A stretch of 64,000 bases of DNA from Halomicrobium katesii DSM 19301 (GTDB lineage: Archaea > Halobacteriota > Halobacteria > Halobacteriales > Haloarculaceae). Shown here one piece after another: positions 9,301 to 16,600 of the stretch. Made by a program: the position numbers and the translations under genes. Under the pieces are notes generated by a model, which ran no database searches, had not been told where the DNA came from, and was given only the letters and a program-made list of their open reading frames with translations. The number at the start of each line of letters is the position of its first letter. The first letter of the stretch is position 1. Where the stretch lies: contig NZ_KB905378.1 in the NCBI RefSeq assembly GCF_000379085.1, forward strand, positions 977,864 to 1,041,863. The letters are read 5' to 3'.

Positions 9301-9914
9301 ATCGCGTGGAGAATCCCACCTCGGACTACAGCCAGGAGCAGGTCGACGCCGTCACCGAGGAGGTCGCGCCGACGATCGAGCCGGACCTGCTGCGGAAGTA
9401 CGTCGCTCACGCGAAGACGAGTTGCTTCCCGACGATGACCGAGGAGGCAAAGACCGAGATCGAGGACTTCTACGTCGATCTGCGGGTCCAGGGGACCGAC
9501 GAGGACGCCGCGGTGCCGGTGACGGCCCGAAAGCTGGAGGCGCTGGTCCGTCTCTCCGAGGCGTCGGCGCGGATCAGGCTCTCGGACACGGTCGAGAAAG
9601 AGGACGCCGATCGGGCGACCTCGATCGCTCGCTACTGCATGGAGCAGATCGGCGTCGATCCCGAGACCGGCGAGTTCGACGCCGACGTCGTCGAGACCGG
9701 CACCTCGAAGAGCCAGCGTGATCGGATACAGAACCTCAAGGGGATCATCTCCGACATCGAGGCGGAGTACGACGAGGGCGCGCCGGTCGACGTGGTCGTC
9801 GAGCGAGCGGAGGAGGTCGGAATCGAGGAGTCCAAGGCCGAACACGAGATCGAGAAGCTCAAGCAGAAAGGCGAGGTGTACGAACCACGGACCGATCACC
9901 TGAGGACGACGTAG
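6384..9914 (+). CDS. mcm: Replicative DNA helicase MCM, interrupted by an intein
   Basis: MCM is the hexameric 3'-5' helicase of the archaeal replication fork. The 1176-residue precursor contains a 477-residue intein (residues 333-809), leaving a normal 699-residue MCM. The N-terminal domain has a zinc site at C135, C138, C157 and C160. Walker A (GDPGTGK) is split from its following Ser by the intein. The C-extein carries Walker B DELDK, sensor GAANP and the arginine-finger motif SRFD, then a winged-helix tail. Without protein splicing the ATPase site is destroyed, so activity depends on the intein. ATG 6384 is the only sensible start. The stop codon abuts the next gene at 9915. Confidence 0.97.
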   Translation: MATGVDNTELTDAFEEFYRDYYRNEIGELAQKYPNDQKSLWVDWDDLYRFDPDLADDVRNRPEQMQDYAEEALRLYDLPVDVKLGQAHVRFHDLPESEDIRAIRHEHHGMLIAVQGIVRKATDVRPKVTNAAFECQRCGTLTRIPQVAGDFQEPHECQGCERQGPFRLNMDQSEFVDAQKIRVQESPEGLRGGETPQAIDVNIEDDITGEVTAGDHVRVTGVLKLDQQGDDRSQSPMFDLYMDGIDVSIEDEQFEDMDITEEDKKEIIELSNEDDLYDKMVGAIAPSIYGYEREKLAMMLQLFSGVTKHLPDGSRIRGDLHMLLIGDPGTGKCVAGDTRVTLGDGTEVPIRELAEDNLDDPKPIDDGVWDNVDFEVPSLQDDGTITRQRATKVWKREAPDHLYRIRTGTGRDLDVTPSHPLFVQSNGRFQTVTADHLSEGDFVAVPKEVPANGSADLEVNFRQSQSHNRIDLKLPDEWTPALARLIGYIVAEGYVEQRDDNTGFVSITNNDREVLDDATKTLESLNLNVTERAAHEGKDARDLMCSAGEFVSFLHELDPALLSSSANLRVPRPLMQATEGAKTAFLRGYIEGEGHVSASQREITVASMSRGLLEDVRTLLLSVGVTSQLQSRNNGSYRLRISGRSFDRYVDRIGFVTDRKAEACTEYDGQSQNTNLDVIPNIGAELRRIREALELTQHDCGIPRTTYQHYERGRQNPSRHSLSSVLDAFERRWAEIETTDEHVSSAHADGGGLAAIRRDLDALRNLNDGDTAWDKIESVERIEPDDEWVYDLEIEGTHNYLTNGVISHNSQMLSYIQNIAPRSVYTSGKGSSSAGLTAAAVRDDFGDGQQWTLEAGALVLADLGIAAVDELDKMNPDDRSAMHQALEQQEISINKAGINATLKSRCSLLGAANPKYGRFDQFEPIGEQIDLEPALVSRFDLIFTVTDEPDEEEDRNLASHIIQTNYAGELHTHRVENPTSDYSQEQVDAVTEEVAPTIEPDLLRKYVAHAKTSCFPTMTEEAKTEIEDFYVDLRVQGTDEDAAVPVTARKLEALVRLSEASARIRLSDTVEKEDADRATSIARYCMEQIGVDPETGEFDADVVETGTSKSQRDRIQNLKGIISDIEAEYDEGAPVDVVVERAEEVGIEESKAEHEIEKLKQKGEVYEPRTDHLRTT
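7380..8810 (+). other. Intein in the MCM Walker A motif, with LAGLIDADG endonuclease and HTH domains
   Basis: The intein starts at Cys333 directly after the Walker A Lys and ends HN before extein Ser810, the standard splice junctions. Splicing blocks are CVAGDTRVTLGDGTEVP at the N-terminus, DVTPSHPLF (intein residues 82-90) and HNYLTNGVISHN at the C-terminus. Two LAGLIDADG-type motifs (RLIGYIVAEG near 152 and RGYIEGEGH near 255) indicate a homing endonuclease; both acidic catalytic positions are present as E. Residues 348-398 look like a Cro/C1-type helix-turn-helix (LTQHDCGIPRTTYQHYERGR). Codon use is less GC-rich than in the exteins, consistent with horizontal spread. Confidence 0.95.
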
Positions 9915-10187
9915 ATGGACCGCATCTCAGCACTCCGGAACGTCGAGGACGCACTCGCTCGCTTCGAACGGGGCGAGTGTTCGCTGACCGATCTCGAAGC
10001 GGAGGTCCGGGGCGTCTTGCGAACCTACGCGACCGACTTCGACGGGGAGTTGCAGGCCTACCGCGCGGACGGCGGCGACGCCGACGGCGTCGTCGTCCTG
10101 GCGAGTTCGCGCCCGGACGCCCGCGACCGAGTCCAGGCGCTCGTCGAGTCGCCGGGCCGCTTCGAGGTGACGCCGGTCGATCCCTGA
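9915..10187 (+). CDS. Small conserved haloarchaeal protein after mcm, unknown function
   Basis: This 90-residue acidic protein begins MDRISALRNVEDALARFERG and shows a helical N-terminal half and an alternating beta-like C-terminal half. Its ATG directly follows the mcm stop codon, so it is almost certainly co-transcribed with mcm. I recall this pairing as common in haloarchaea, but no function is known to me. The mcm linkage suggests a role linked to replication or the cell cycle; this is inference. Confidence 0.75.
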   Translation: MDRISALRNVEDALARFERGECSLTDLEAEVRGVLRTYATDFDGELQAYRADGGDADGVVVLASSRPDARDRVQALVESPGRFEVTPVDP

Positions 10188-10235
10188 TCTGGCAGTGGAA
10201 AGGGATTTGCGGGTGTAGTCCCTGTGGTTCCGGTA

Positions 10236-10796
10236 ATGCAGTCCGTGATCGACCGGTTGGACGGTGTGACGACGCTCTTGCTCTGTGGGTCGTGTGCGCG
10301 GACCGACGAACTCTGTGGGCGACTGCTGGCCGAGGGCGGTGCCGCGGGCCGGACGGTGCTGTGGGTCTCTTTCGGGCAGTCGCCGTCGGAGTGTCTCGAC
10401 GACACGGTCGCGGCGGACGCCGACCGTGCCGTCCTCGCGGTCGGCACGACCCCCGCGGGCGAGCGAGACGACGACGTCACCGTCGAGGTGATCTCGACGC
10501 CCAGTGACCTCGCGGCGCTGGGGATCAAACTCAGCCAGTTCATCGCGGAGACCGACGGCGAGCTGACGGTGTGTTTCGACTCGTTGACCGAGCTGCTCGG
10601 CCACGTCGCGGTCGAAACGGCCTACGAGTTCTTGCACACGGTGACCCGACAGTGCTACCTCGCGGACGCTCGGGCCCACTTTCACCTCGATCCGGCGGCC
10701 CACGACGCACAGGCGGTCGCCTCGATCACGTCGCTGTGCGACGCTCGTGTCGACCTCGACAGCACGCCGCCGGTCCGCGTTCGAAACGATCGGTAG
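10236..10796 (+). CDS. RecA/KaiC-fold-like protein lacking a P-loop
   Basis: This 186-residue protein looks like the haloarchaeal HTR-like or KaiC-like group related to RecA-superfamily ATPases. After strand 1 (VTTLLLCGSC) the position of Walker A reads CGSCARTDEL, so the GKT residues are gone. A beta strand with a possible Walker B-like Asp (LTVCFDSLTELL) remains. It is therefore unlikely to hydrolyse ATP and may be a structural or regulatory relative. ATG 10236 is preferred to GTG 10224 because of conserved-looking sequence and spacing. It begins the block of small genes between mcm and the MinD-like gene. Confidence 0.6.
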   Translation: MQSVIDRLDGVTTLLLCGSCARTDELCGRLLAEGGAAGRTVLWVSFGQSPSECLDDTVAADADRAVLAVGTTPAGERDDDVTVEVISTPSDLAALGIKLSQFIAETDGELTVCFDSLTELLGHVAVETAYEFLHTVTRQCYLADARAHFHLDPAAHDAQAVASITSLCDARVDLDSTPPVRVRNDR

Positions 10797-10800
10797 TCCG

Positions 10801-10810
10801 TAAATTTAAA
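10801..10810 (+). promoter_or_regulatory. TATA box for the gene at 10836
   Basis: TAAATTTAAA is centred about 30 bases before ATG 10836. It sits just after the stop of the preceding gene and suggests a separate, nearly leaderless transcript. Confidence 0.65.
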
Positions 10811-10835
10811 CACTGAAAGCGAGGATCGTGGGCGT

Positions 10836-11171
10836 ATGTTCCTCGTGATCACGTACTCGCGGTCGGCACGGTCGTCGCTGCGCAACGTCACGCGGGCCCA
10901 CGAGGAGACGACCGTCCGGCAGTTCGGCCGCGCGGCACTGCTCGCAGGGACGGCCTTCGGGGCGTTTCAGGCGTGTCGACTCCGCGAGAAGCACGGACGG
11001 GACGTACAGGTCGAGCGCGTCGAGCCGTTCGTTCCGGCGGACGTGCCCGCCGACGTTCGCGATGCCGCCGAGGCCTACGAGGACCGCGACCAGCCGTCGG
11101 TTCCCTATCGCCAGTTTTCCGCCGGGACCGACCACCCCGGGCCGTCGGCGCTCCGGGAGCGAGACCTGTGA
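10836..11171 (+). CDS. Small conserved haloarchaeal protein, unknown function
   Basis: This 111-residue protein begins MFLVITYSRSARSSLRNVTR. The early part is basic (SARSSLRNVTRAHEET), then a short Ala/Gly-rich helix and a charged tail rich in Asp and Pro follow. No domain is recognised. Its stop overlaps the next start by 4 bases (GTGA), so it is translationally coupled to the gene at 11168. It is part of the block that ends in the MinD-like gene. Confidence 0.7.
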   Translation: MFLVITYSRSARSSLRNVTRAHEETTVRQFGRAALLAGTAFGAFQACRLREKHGRDVQVERVEPFVPADVPADVRDAAEAYEDRDQPSVPYRQFSAGTDHPGPSALRERDL

Positions 11172-11965
11172 TCGTCCGGACGGCAGACCGAACGTGGTGT
11201 GGCAGCGTCGCGGACCTCCGGGCGACCGGCGTCTCCAGCCACCAGGTCGCCGATGCCGTCCGCGGCGACGACGCCCCCTGTCGCGTCCACTGTCCCCCAC
11301 CGGGACCGCTCTTCGACCGCGCGGGGCACGTCCACCCGGAGATGGGACTCCGGATCCGGCCGGCGCTCGCGGTCGCCGCCAGGACTCGCGGCCTCACGCC
11401 ACCACAGGCCGACGAGATCGAGCGACTGCGGGCCGAGCGAGACGAGATCGACGTGGACGAGCGCGTGCCACAGCACGCGACACCGCCCGAAGACGATCCG
11501 GGAGCTCTCGAAGAACGCGTCGCCGAACTCCGCGGTCGGATCTCGGCACTGCGAGCGCACGACCTGGACGCCAGCGACGAGCGGGCGGCACTGCGTGAGG
11601 CTGCCGCGCGGCTGTCGGAGGCACAGACGACCCGTCTCGCGGCCGCACAGACCCGGCAGGCGACACGCGAACAGCGAGACCGACGCCAGCGTCGCCTCCG
11701 CCTCGACGACCGGATCGCCAACCGCGAACGCGACGCGCGCTCGTGGCTGGTCGAGCGCGTCCGCGGGCCCTACGAACGGGCCGTGTTCGCGCTCGATCCC
11801 GGTGCCGACCCGTTCGACTGTGACCCGACGACCGCCGCTCTGGCGATCCTCCGTGTCGGGACCCAGCGAGGGCCGGTCGTGCTCGCGACGGAGCAGTTTC
11901 CGACGCCGGCCGCCGCGGCCGCCTGGATCGAGGGACCTGTCGTCGCCTGCGGCCCGGACGTTTAA
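11168..11965 (+). CDS. Conserved haloarchaeal protein with central coiled coil, unknown function
   Basis: This 265-residue protein starts at GTG 11168, which overlaps the preceding stop. The N-terminal domain (about 1-75) contains DRTWCGSVADLRATGVSSHQ. Residues about 80-190 are a long Arg/Glu/Ala-rich coiled coil, and the C-terminal domain has FALDPGADPFDCDPTTAALA. No enzyme motif is visible. The fixed position between the small upstream protein and the MinD-like gene suggests the products work together. Confidence 0.7.
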   Translation: MIVRTADRTWCGSVADLRATGVSSHQVADAVRGDDAPCRVHCPPPGPLFDRAGHVHPEMGLRIRPALAVAARTRGLTPPQADEIERLRAERDEIDVDERVPQHATPPEDDPGALEERVAELRGRISALRAHDLDASDERAALREAAARLSEAQTTRLAAAQTRQATREQRDRRQRRLRLDDRIANRERDARSWLVERVRGPYERAVFALDPGADPFDCDPTTAALAILRVGTQRGPVVLATEQFPTPAAAAAWIEGPVVACGPDV

Positions 11966-11967
11966 AT
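11961..11967 (+). promoter_or_regulatory. TATA box for the gene at 11991, overlapping the upstream stop codon
   Basis: TTTAAAT lies about 27 bases before ATG 11991. The TAA stop of the upstream gene (11963-11965) is inside it, so one stretch serves both as translation stop and as promoter. Confidence 0.65.
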
Positions 11968-11990
11968 CGCGTGACGGGGCCACTGACCGT

Positions 11991-12767
11991 ATGGTTTCGG
12001 TGGACGCGAGTGCGACGGCGATCGACGGTGTGACGCTCGTGACGGTCTCGCTGGACAGCGACGGGCCAGCCCGTCGGGTCCGCGTCGAACAGCGACTCGA
12101 CGGTCCGGTCTGGCCGCCCCGCTGTGAGGGCGAACCCGAGCGCGGCTGGGACGAGTCGGGATACGAGGGCGTCGTGCCGGCCGACGGACGGCTCGCGCTG
12201 GGGTACGCGACGCCGGCACCACCGGCTCAACAGCCGGTCGCGGTCGAGGAACGCGAGGTCGTCCCGGACGCGGAGGACGCCGCTGGCGAGGACGCGACGG
12301 CGGTCCTCCAGCGGCTCGGCGATCCGTCACCGCCCCGTGATGGGGTGCCCGCACCGGAGGCGACCGTCCGGGCCGACCCGCGTCCCGACTGTGACACGCT
12401 TCCGGCGGCCGAGGAGACGCCGGACGATCCCGGTCACGTGCCCTCTCCCGAGCACCCCGCGGGCGACGAGTCGACGGACCAGACAGTGCCGGACCGACGA
12501 GTGGGCTCGACAAATCCGGTGACCGACTGGCTCGACGGCGTCGAGGAGCGGGTGACGACTCTCGAACGACTGGACGCCGTCGAGACGGTCCCCGAGGCGA
12601 CGACGGCCCTCCAGTCGACGGGTGGACTCGCCGCCGGCCGGCGAGCCGCCCGCGCGTGTGCCGCCGACCGACGCCGGCTCCTGTCGGTCGCAGACCGCGC
12701 ACGCAGACTCGCAGATCGGATCGAGGCGACCGATCCGCCGCTGTCGTCGCTGGAGCGACTGACATGA
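11991..12767 (+). CDS. Conserved haloarchaeal acidic protein, unknown function
   Basis: This 258-residue protein has an N-terminal beta-rich domain (about 1-75, with RVEQRLDGPVWPPRCEGEP), a disordered Pro/Asp/Glu-rich linker (about 85-170), and a C-terminal helical region (about 175-258) beginning TDWLDGVEERVTTLERLDAV. No catalytic motif is visible. The stop overlaps the start of the MinD-like gene by 4 bases (ATGA), implying coupled translation and probably a functional link. Confidence 0.7.
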   Translation: MVSVDASATAIDGVTLVTVSLDSDGPARRVRVEQRLDGPVWPPRCEGEPERGWDESGYEGVVPADGRLALGYATPAPPAQQPVAVEEREVVPDAEDAAGEDATAVLQRLGDPSPPRDGVPAPEATVRADPRPDCDTLPAAEETPDDPGHVPSPEHPAGDESTDQTVPDRRVGSTNPVTDWLDGVEERVTTLERLDAVETVPEATTALQSTGGLAAGRRAARACAADRRRLLSVADRARRLADRIEATDPPLSSLERLT

Positions 12768-13438
12768 TCCTGGCCGTGACGGGCGGCAAGGGCGGCGTCG
12801 GGAAGTCGACGGTCGCGTACAACCTCGCCGCCAACCTCGACGCCGTCGTCGTCGACGGCGACCTCGGTATGGCAGACCTGCCCGCCGACCACGGGCCGGA
12901 TCTGCACGACGTACTCGCCGGACGTGCGGATCCTATCGAGGCCGTCAGAGAGGGGCCACCGGTCTCGATCCTGCCGTGTGGACGCAGTCTGGCCGGCGCT
13001 CGTGCCGGCGATCCCACGGCGCTCGTCTCCGCGATCGAAGCCGTCGAGCGCGCCTACGGCGACGTGGTCGTCGACTCTCCGGCGGGGTTGCGAGCCGATG
13101 TCGGTCTCCCGCTGTACGTCGCCGACGCGTGTGTGCTGGTGACTACCCCGTCCGAATCGGCCGTTACGGACGCGGTCCGGGTTCGTGAACTGGCACGGGA
13201 ACTCGACGCCGGCCTGGCACGCGTCGTCCTCAATCGCGCGGACGACGGCGCGAACCCCGACGCCGTCGCGGCGACGCTCGGCGCGCCGGTGACCACGGTG
13301 CCCGACGACGCAGTCGTCGCGGACGCACAGGCCGCTGGCCAGCCGGTCTGTCGGGCGTCGCCGGGAACGCCCGCCTGCCAGGCGTTTCGATCGCTCGCCG
13401 ACGCCGTCGAACGGGTCTGTCGCGGCCACCGCCCGTAG
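12764..13438 (+). CDS. MinD/ParA-family ATPase
   Basis: This 224-residue ATPase has the deviant Walker A KGGVGKS at residues 9-15, switch-like DGDLGMADL, and Walker B VVVDSPAG. MinD/ParA proteins position cell-division, chromosomal or surface structures by ATP-driven dimerisation on membrane or DNA. It is somewhat short compared with typical MinD (~260 residues) and has no obvious amphipathic membrane-targeting tail, so a cytoplasmic role is possible. It is the last gene of the block after mcm. Confidence 0.85.
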   Translation: MILAVTGGKGGVGKSTVAYNLAANLDAVVVDGDLGMADLPADHGPDLHDVLAGRADPIEAVREGPPVSILPCGRSLAGARAGDPTALVSAIEAVERAYGDVVVDSPAGLRADVGLPLYVADACVLVTTPSESAVTDAVRVRELARELDAGLARVVLNRADDGANPDAVAATLGAPVTTVPDDAVVADAQAAGQPVCRASPGTPACQAFRSLADAVERVCRGHRP

Positions 13439-13468
13439 CTGCTGTTCCGTGCCGTTTGTCGCCGACCG

Positions 13469-14329
13469 TCAGTCCTGGAGGGCCTGATACGTCGACCGAA
13501 GCGTCACCGGACTCACGTCTGCGACGGCGGCCGCCCGAGCCTGCGTCAGCTCGTAGTCCGCCTCTCGGGCGGCGGTGTAGAGACACGCGGCGGCGACGCC
13601 ACCGGGATTCTTGCCCGCGATCAGATTGCGCTCTGCTGCCAGATCGGCCAGTGCCGTCGCTCGGCGTTCGATCTCGTGGGGCACGTCGAGCTCGCTTGCG
13701 AACCGCGGGAGATACTCGCGCGGATCGATCGGACCCGTCGGCAGTCCCAGCTCGCGGTTGATCGCGTCGTAGGCGACCCGTAGCTCGCCGCTGCTGGCCT
13801 GAGCGTCGGCGGCGACCTCCTCGACGGTCCGCGCGATCTCGCTCGTGCGACAGGTCGCGTACACCGCTGCGGCCGCGAACCCCTCGATCGACCGTCCCAC
13901 CAGGAGATCGGCCTCCTGTGCGGACTCGAAGAGGACACAGGCCCGATCCCGAATCGTCGACGAGAGGTCGAGCCGACTCACGAGTCGCCGGATCTCGATG
14001 AAGCCGATGCGCTGGTTCCGATCGCGCTTCGAGCCCGTCTGGGCGCGGCTGTGCTCCCGACGGAGGCGCGCCATCTGGCGGCGCTTGCGCCCCTTGAGCC
14101 GGGTCGATCGTCCGATCTCCGTCGAGAGCCCGCGGTCGTGGCGCGAGCGGGTCAGCGGCGCGCCGGTGCGTGCCTTCTGCTCTCCGTCGTCCTCGAACGA
14201 CCGCCACTCGGGGCCGCGGTCGAGCTGGTCCTCGTCGACGACGAGGCCACACTGGGTACACACTGCTTCGCGTGCCGATGCATCGATCGAGCCGTCACAC
14301 TCCGGACATCGCTGTGCCGTTTGACTCAT
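13469..14329 (-). CDS. tfb: Transcription initiation factor IIB
   Basis: TFB recruits RNA polymerase to TBP-bound promoters. The 286-residue protein has an N-terminal zinc ribbon (C8, C11, C24, C27), a B-finger/linker region, and two cyclin-like repeats (about 100-190 and 195-286). The length is slightly short compared with the usual ~300-320. Haloarchaea carry several TFB paralogues with specialised promoters; this one is on the opposite strand to the MinD block and 30 bp from its end. A clear TATA box precedes it. Confidence 0.93.
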   Translation of the reverse strand: MSQTAQRCPECDGSIDASAREAVCTQCGLVVDEDQLDRGPEWRSFEDDGEQKARTGAPLTRSRHDRGLSTEIGRSTRLKGRKRRQMARLRREHSRAQTGSKRDRNQRIGFIEIRRLVSRLDLSSTIRDRACVLFESAQEADLLVGRSIEGFAAAAVYATCRTSEIARTVEEVAADAQASSGELRVAYDAINRELGLPTGPIDPREYLPRFASELDVPHEIERRATALADLAAERNLIAGKNPGGVAAACLYTAAREADYELTQARAAAVADVSPVTLRSTYQALQD

Positions 14330-14356
14330 TGTATTTCGAGATTCGTCCGGATGGAC

Positions 14357-14365
14357 TATTTAAAA
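14357..14365 (-). promoter_or_regulatory. TATA box of tfb
   Basis: On the minus strand this reads TTTTAAATA, about 30 bases before the tfb ATG at 14329. The transcript would have a leader of only a few bases. Confidence 0.65.
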
Positions 14366-14491
14366 CCGGGTCGTTCGGCCGGTGATCGGCGGTTTCGCGA
14401 GAATTTTACCAACCGGTAACCGGTAGGTAAAACGTCAGTGTGGCCGGTCGAACCCGTCACCGACCAGCGCCGGCTTTCGACGTTCAATGGG

Positions 14492-14500
14492 TTTAAATTA
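14492..14500 (+). promoter_or_regulatory. TATA box that decides the start of the gene at 14523
   Basis: TTTAAATTA is centred near 14496, putting the transcript start near 14521-14523. The upstream ATG at 14487 would lie before the promoter, so the true start is ATG 14517 or 14523. Confidence 0.6.
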
Positions 14501-14522
14501 CGTGGAGACTGAACTGATGGTA

Positions 14523-15029
14523 ATGACTCTCTCCGAGATCGCGGCCGGCATCGAGGTGACTGCCACCCAGCGCCAGCACGGCGTGGCGTCGGTCGATCGA
14601 ACGGAGGGGACGCTGGCGGAACGCCTCGACGGCGTCGCGACCCGGCTCCCCTGTGATCCCGAGCGGGCGGCGACGCTGGTCGAGGCCTACGCGGCGGGCG
14701 AGAGCGTCGGTGACGCCGGGCGGGCGGCGGGACTCACACCGCTTACGGCAGCCAAGACGCTCCACCTGTGTGGCGAACACGTCTGTCCGCTCAGCCCGCG
14801 CCAGCGCGACGTGCTCGACGACTGGCTATCGGGCGACCTCGCTCGCAGCGAGGCGGTCGCACTCACCGGCGCGAGCGAACGCGAGTTCGCGCTGGCGACG
14901 TACGTCGCAACGCACGAACCGATCGCCGACGCGCGCGAAGCGCTCGAAGGCGCGCTGACCGACGGTCGGGGGACCGACCGACAGGCGTCGCTTGGCGACG
15001 CCGTCGAGCAGCCGTCGGATCTGTTTTGA
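14523..15029 (+). CDS. HTH-like haloarchaeal protein, unknown function
   Basis: This 168-residue protein has repeated helical segments with Ala/Gly turns (VEAYAAGESVGDAGRAAGLT and DWLSGDLARSEAVALTGASE) that resemble two tandem helix-turn-helix units. DNA binding is plausible but unproven. It diverges from tfb with about 190 bp between starts. Its TGA stop codon is the first part of an adjacent ATACGG-family repeat (TGATACGG), so the gene ends exactly at the element. Confidence 0.6.
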   Translation: MTLSEIAAGIEVTATQRQHGVASVDRTEGTLAERLDGVATRLPCDPERAATLVEAYAAGESVGDAGRAAGLTPLTAAKTLHLCGEHVCPLSPRQRDVLDDWLSGDLARSEAVALTGASEREFALATYVATHEPIADAREALEGALTDGRGTDRQASLGDAVEQPSDLF

Positions 15030-15109
15030 TACGGTTTATTGTAGTTGCTTACCGGTGATCGTCTACTCCGTGGCGACGATCACCGGTAAATCGCTACAAT
15101 AATCCGTAT
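15029..15109. repeat. ATACGG-family MITE-like repeat, core B
   Basis: This 81-bp palindrome runs from ATACGGTTTATTGTAG to CTACAATAATCCGTAT, with core arms ACCGGTGATCGTC / GACGATCACCGGT. Its first base is the last base of the upstream TGA stop. A second right half (GACGCTCACCGGT to CAACTGTCCGT, 15121-15153) follows 11 bp later, suggesting two insertions or an incomplete tandem copy. Confidence 0.85.
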
Positions 15110-15120
15110 GAGACGGGGGA

Positions 15121-15153
15121 GACGCTCACCGGTACGTCGCTACAACTGTCCGT
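15121..15153. repeat. Solo right half of an ATACGG-family repeat, core B
   Basis: GACGCTCACCGGTACG followed by TCGCTACAACTGTCCGT matches the right half of core-B copies at 28969-29049 and 31491-31571. No matching left half is present. Confidence 0.65.
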
Positions 15154-15222
15154 CTGCGGCCGTGGCCGTCACCGTCGTCTCATCTCCGGCCGCTGTTCGA
15201 CACCGCAGGCAAGCCAGCGGTG

Positions 15223-15936
15223 TCACCTCAGCAGACCCTCTTCCGGGAAGTCGAGATCGAGCGAGCAGCGACACAGGGCTTCGGTCATCGCCGCGACGGC
15301 GGGTGCGAACTCCGTGTCGGGATCGGTCGCGGTCGGCTCCGTCGCGCCACGTTCGGCGGTCGGGAGCTCGTAGTCCGCCGACAGCGCTGCCTCGCCGTCG
15401 GCGAACGTCCCAACCACCGCGTCGGCGTCGAATCCCAGGTCGACGAGTCGCCCGCGCATCCGGGGCAGGTGGTCGTTGCCGCGCCGGGTCGCCGGTGCGA
15501 CGAGCGCTCGCCGATCGGCCCCGCGGACCGCTGCGACGGCCTGGTTGTCGGCGACCGGGGGCACGTCAAGCAACACGTGGTCGTACCGTCCCGCGGCGTG
15601 GTCGATACACGTCTCCAGTCGCTGTGCCGCGTCGACCGTCTTGGCGCGTGCGAGTCGCTCGAACGGTGCGTGGGCGGGGTACAGTGCCACCTCGCCGTCC
15701 AGCTCGGGCCACCCCGGAATGGCCGCCTCCGAGAAGCCGGTCTCCTCGACCAGGACCGCCGTGAGATCGGGGTCCAGTCGCCCCTCGACGTAGGTCGACA
15801 GTCCCTGTGTGTCGAGCGCGGCGTCGAGGACGGCGACCGAGTGACCGCCCCGCGCCAGCGTCGCCGCGGTCTCGACGACGGTGCGTGTCGTGCCGACGCC
15901 GCCAGCGACGCCGACGAACGCGAGCGTGTCTGCCAT
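15223..15936 (-). CDS. MinD/ParA-like protein with degenerate P-loop
   Basis: This 237-residue protein has the ParA/MinD fold, with the N-terminus AFVGVAGGVGTTRTVVETAA, a switch region LDAALDTQGL and Walker B VLLDVPPV. The signature Lys residues of the deviant Walker A (KGGVGKT) are replaced (AGGVGTTR), so ATP hydrolysis is doubtful. The DNA around it is ordinary for the window. It converges with the gene at 14523 across the repeat, and is separate from the intact MinD-like gene at 12764. It could act as a partner or regulator of that protein; this is inference. Confidence 0.75.
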   Translation of the reverse strand: MADTLAFVGVAGGVGTTRTVVETAATLARGGHSVAVLDAALDTQGLSTYVEGRLDPDLTAVLVEETGFSEAAIPGWPELDGEVALYPAHAPFERLARAKTVDAAQRLETCIDHAAGRYDHVLLDVPPVADNQAVAAVRGADRRALVAPATRRGNDHLPRMRGRLVDLGFDADAVVGTFADGEAALSADYELPTAERGATEPTATDPDTEFAPAVAAMTEALCRCSLDLDFPEEGLLR

Positions 15937-15983
15937 CGTAATCTTCGCTCACTCGCCACAGAATAAAAAGGGTCGGACTCCGG

Positions 15984-16403
15984 TTACGGCTCGATCGCCG
16001 CTTCGATCTCGTCGAGTTCGTCGTCCGAGAGGTCGGGCCGGGAGCCGAATATCGCGTGGATCGGACCGCTGCCGTCGCCCTCGAAGCGGGGGACGACGTG
16101 GGCGTGGACGTGGGGGACCTCCTGACCGGCGTCCTCGCCGTTGTTGAAGGCGACCGTCGTGGCCGGTGCGTCGACGGCGGCCTCGACGGCCGGGACCACC
16201 TGGTGAAGCGCGCTGTACAGGCCCGTCGCTTCCTCGGCCGGCACGTCGTCGAGGCGCTCGTGATGGTTTCTGGGGATCACGAGCGTGTGGCCGCGAGCCA
16301 GCGGGTTCGCGTCGAGGAACGCGACGGCGTCGTCGGTCTCGTGGACGATTCGGCCGGGGATGTCGCCCTCGACGATCGAACAGAAGATGCAGTCCTCGCT
16401 CAT
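15984..16403 (-). CDS. HIT-family nucleotide hydrolase
   Basis: This 139-residue protein has the histidine-triad motif HVHAHVVPR (His98, 100 and 102). It also has the N-terminal CIFCSIVEGDIP typical of the Hint/bis(5'-nucleosyl)-tetraphosphatase branch, including the Cys5/Cys8 pair. HIT proteins hydrolyse nucleotide phosphoramidates or dinucleotides in the cytoplasm. The frame extends 10 codons upstream, but MSEDCIFC is the family start. It lies 48 bp upstream of the ParA-like gene on the same strand and may be co-transcribed. Confidence 0.92.
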   Translation of the reverse strand: MSEDCIFCSIVEGDIPGRIVHETDDAVAFLDANPLARGHTLVIPRNHHERLDDVPAEEATGLYSALHQVVPAVEAAVDAPATTVAFNNGEDAGQEVPHVHAHVVPRFEGDGSGPIHAIFGSRPDLSDDELDEIEAAIEP

Positions 16404-16513
16404 ACTCTCCCGTGGGTCCGGCGACCAAATCAAAGTTCGCCACTCGTCCGTCGGTGCCCGCGACGATCACTCGCGGATACCGACCGGTTCACGTTCTCCG
16501 CCATTCACGTCTG

Positions 16514-16595
16514 ATACGGAAAGTTGTAGGTCTTTACCAGATCGACCGCACGCCGTCGTGCGGTCGACTGGGTAAACGCCTACAACCGTCCGTAT
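16514..16595. repeat. ATACGG-family MITE-like repeat, core A
   Basis: This 82-bp palindrome runs from ATACGGAAAGTTGTAG to CTACAACCGTCCGTAT and is identical base for base to the copy at 44101-44182. It ends 5 bp before the ATG of the YjbQ gene, so that gene's promoter or leader must lie within or before the repeat. Confidence 0.9.
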
Positions 16596-16600
16596 GAGCC

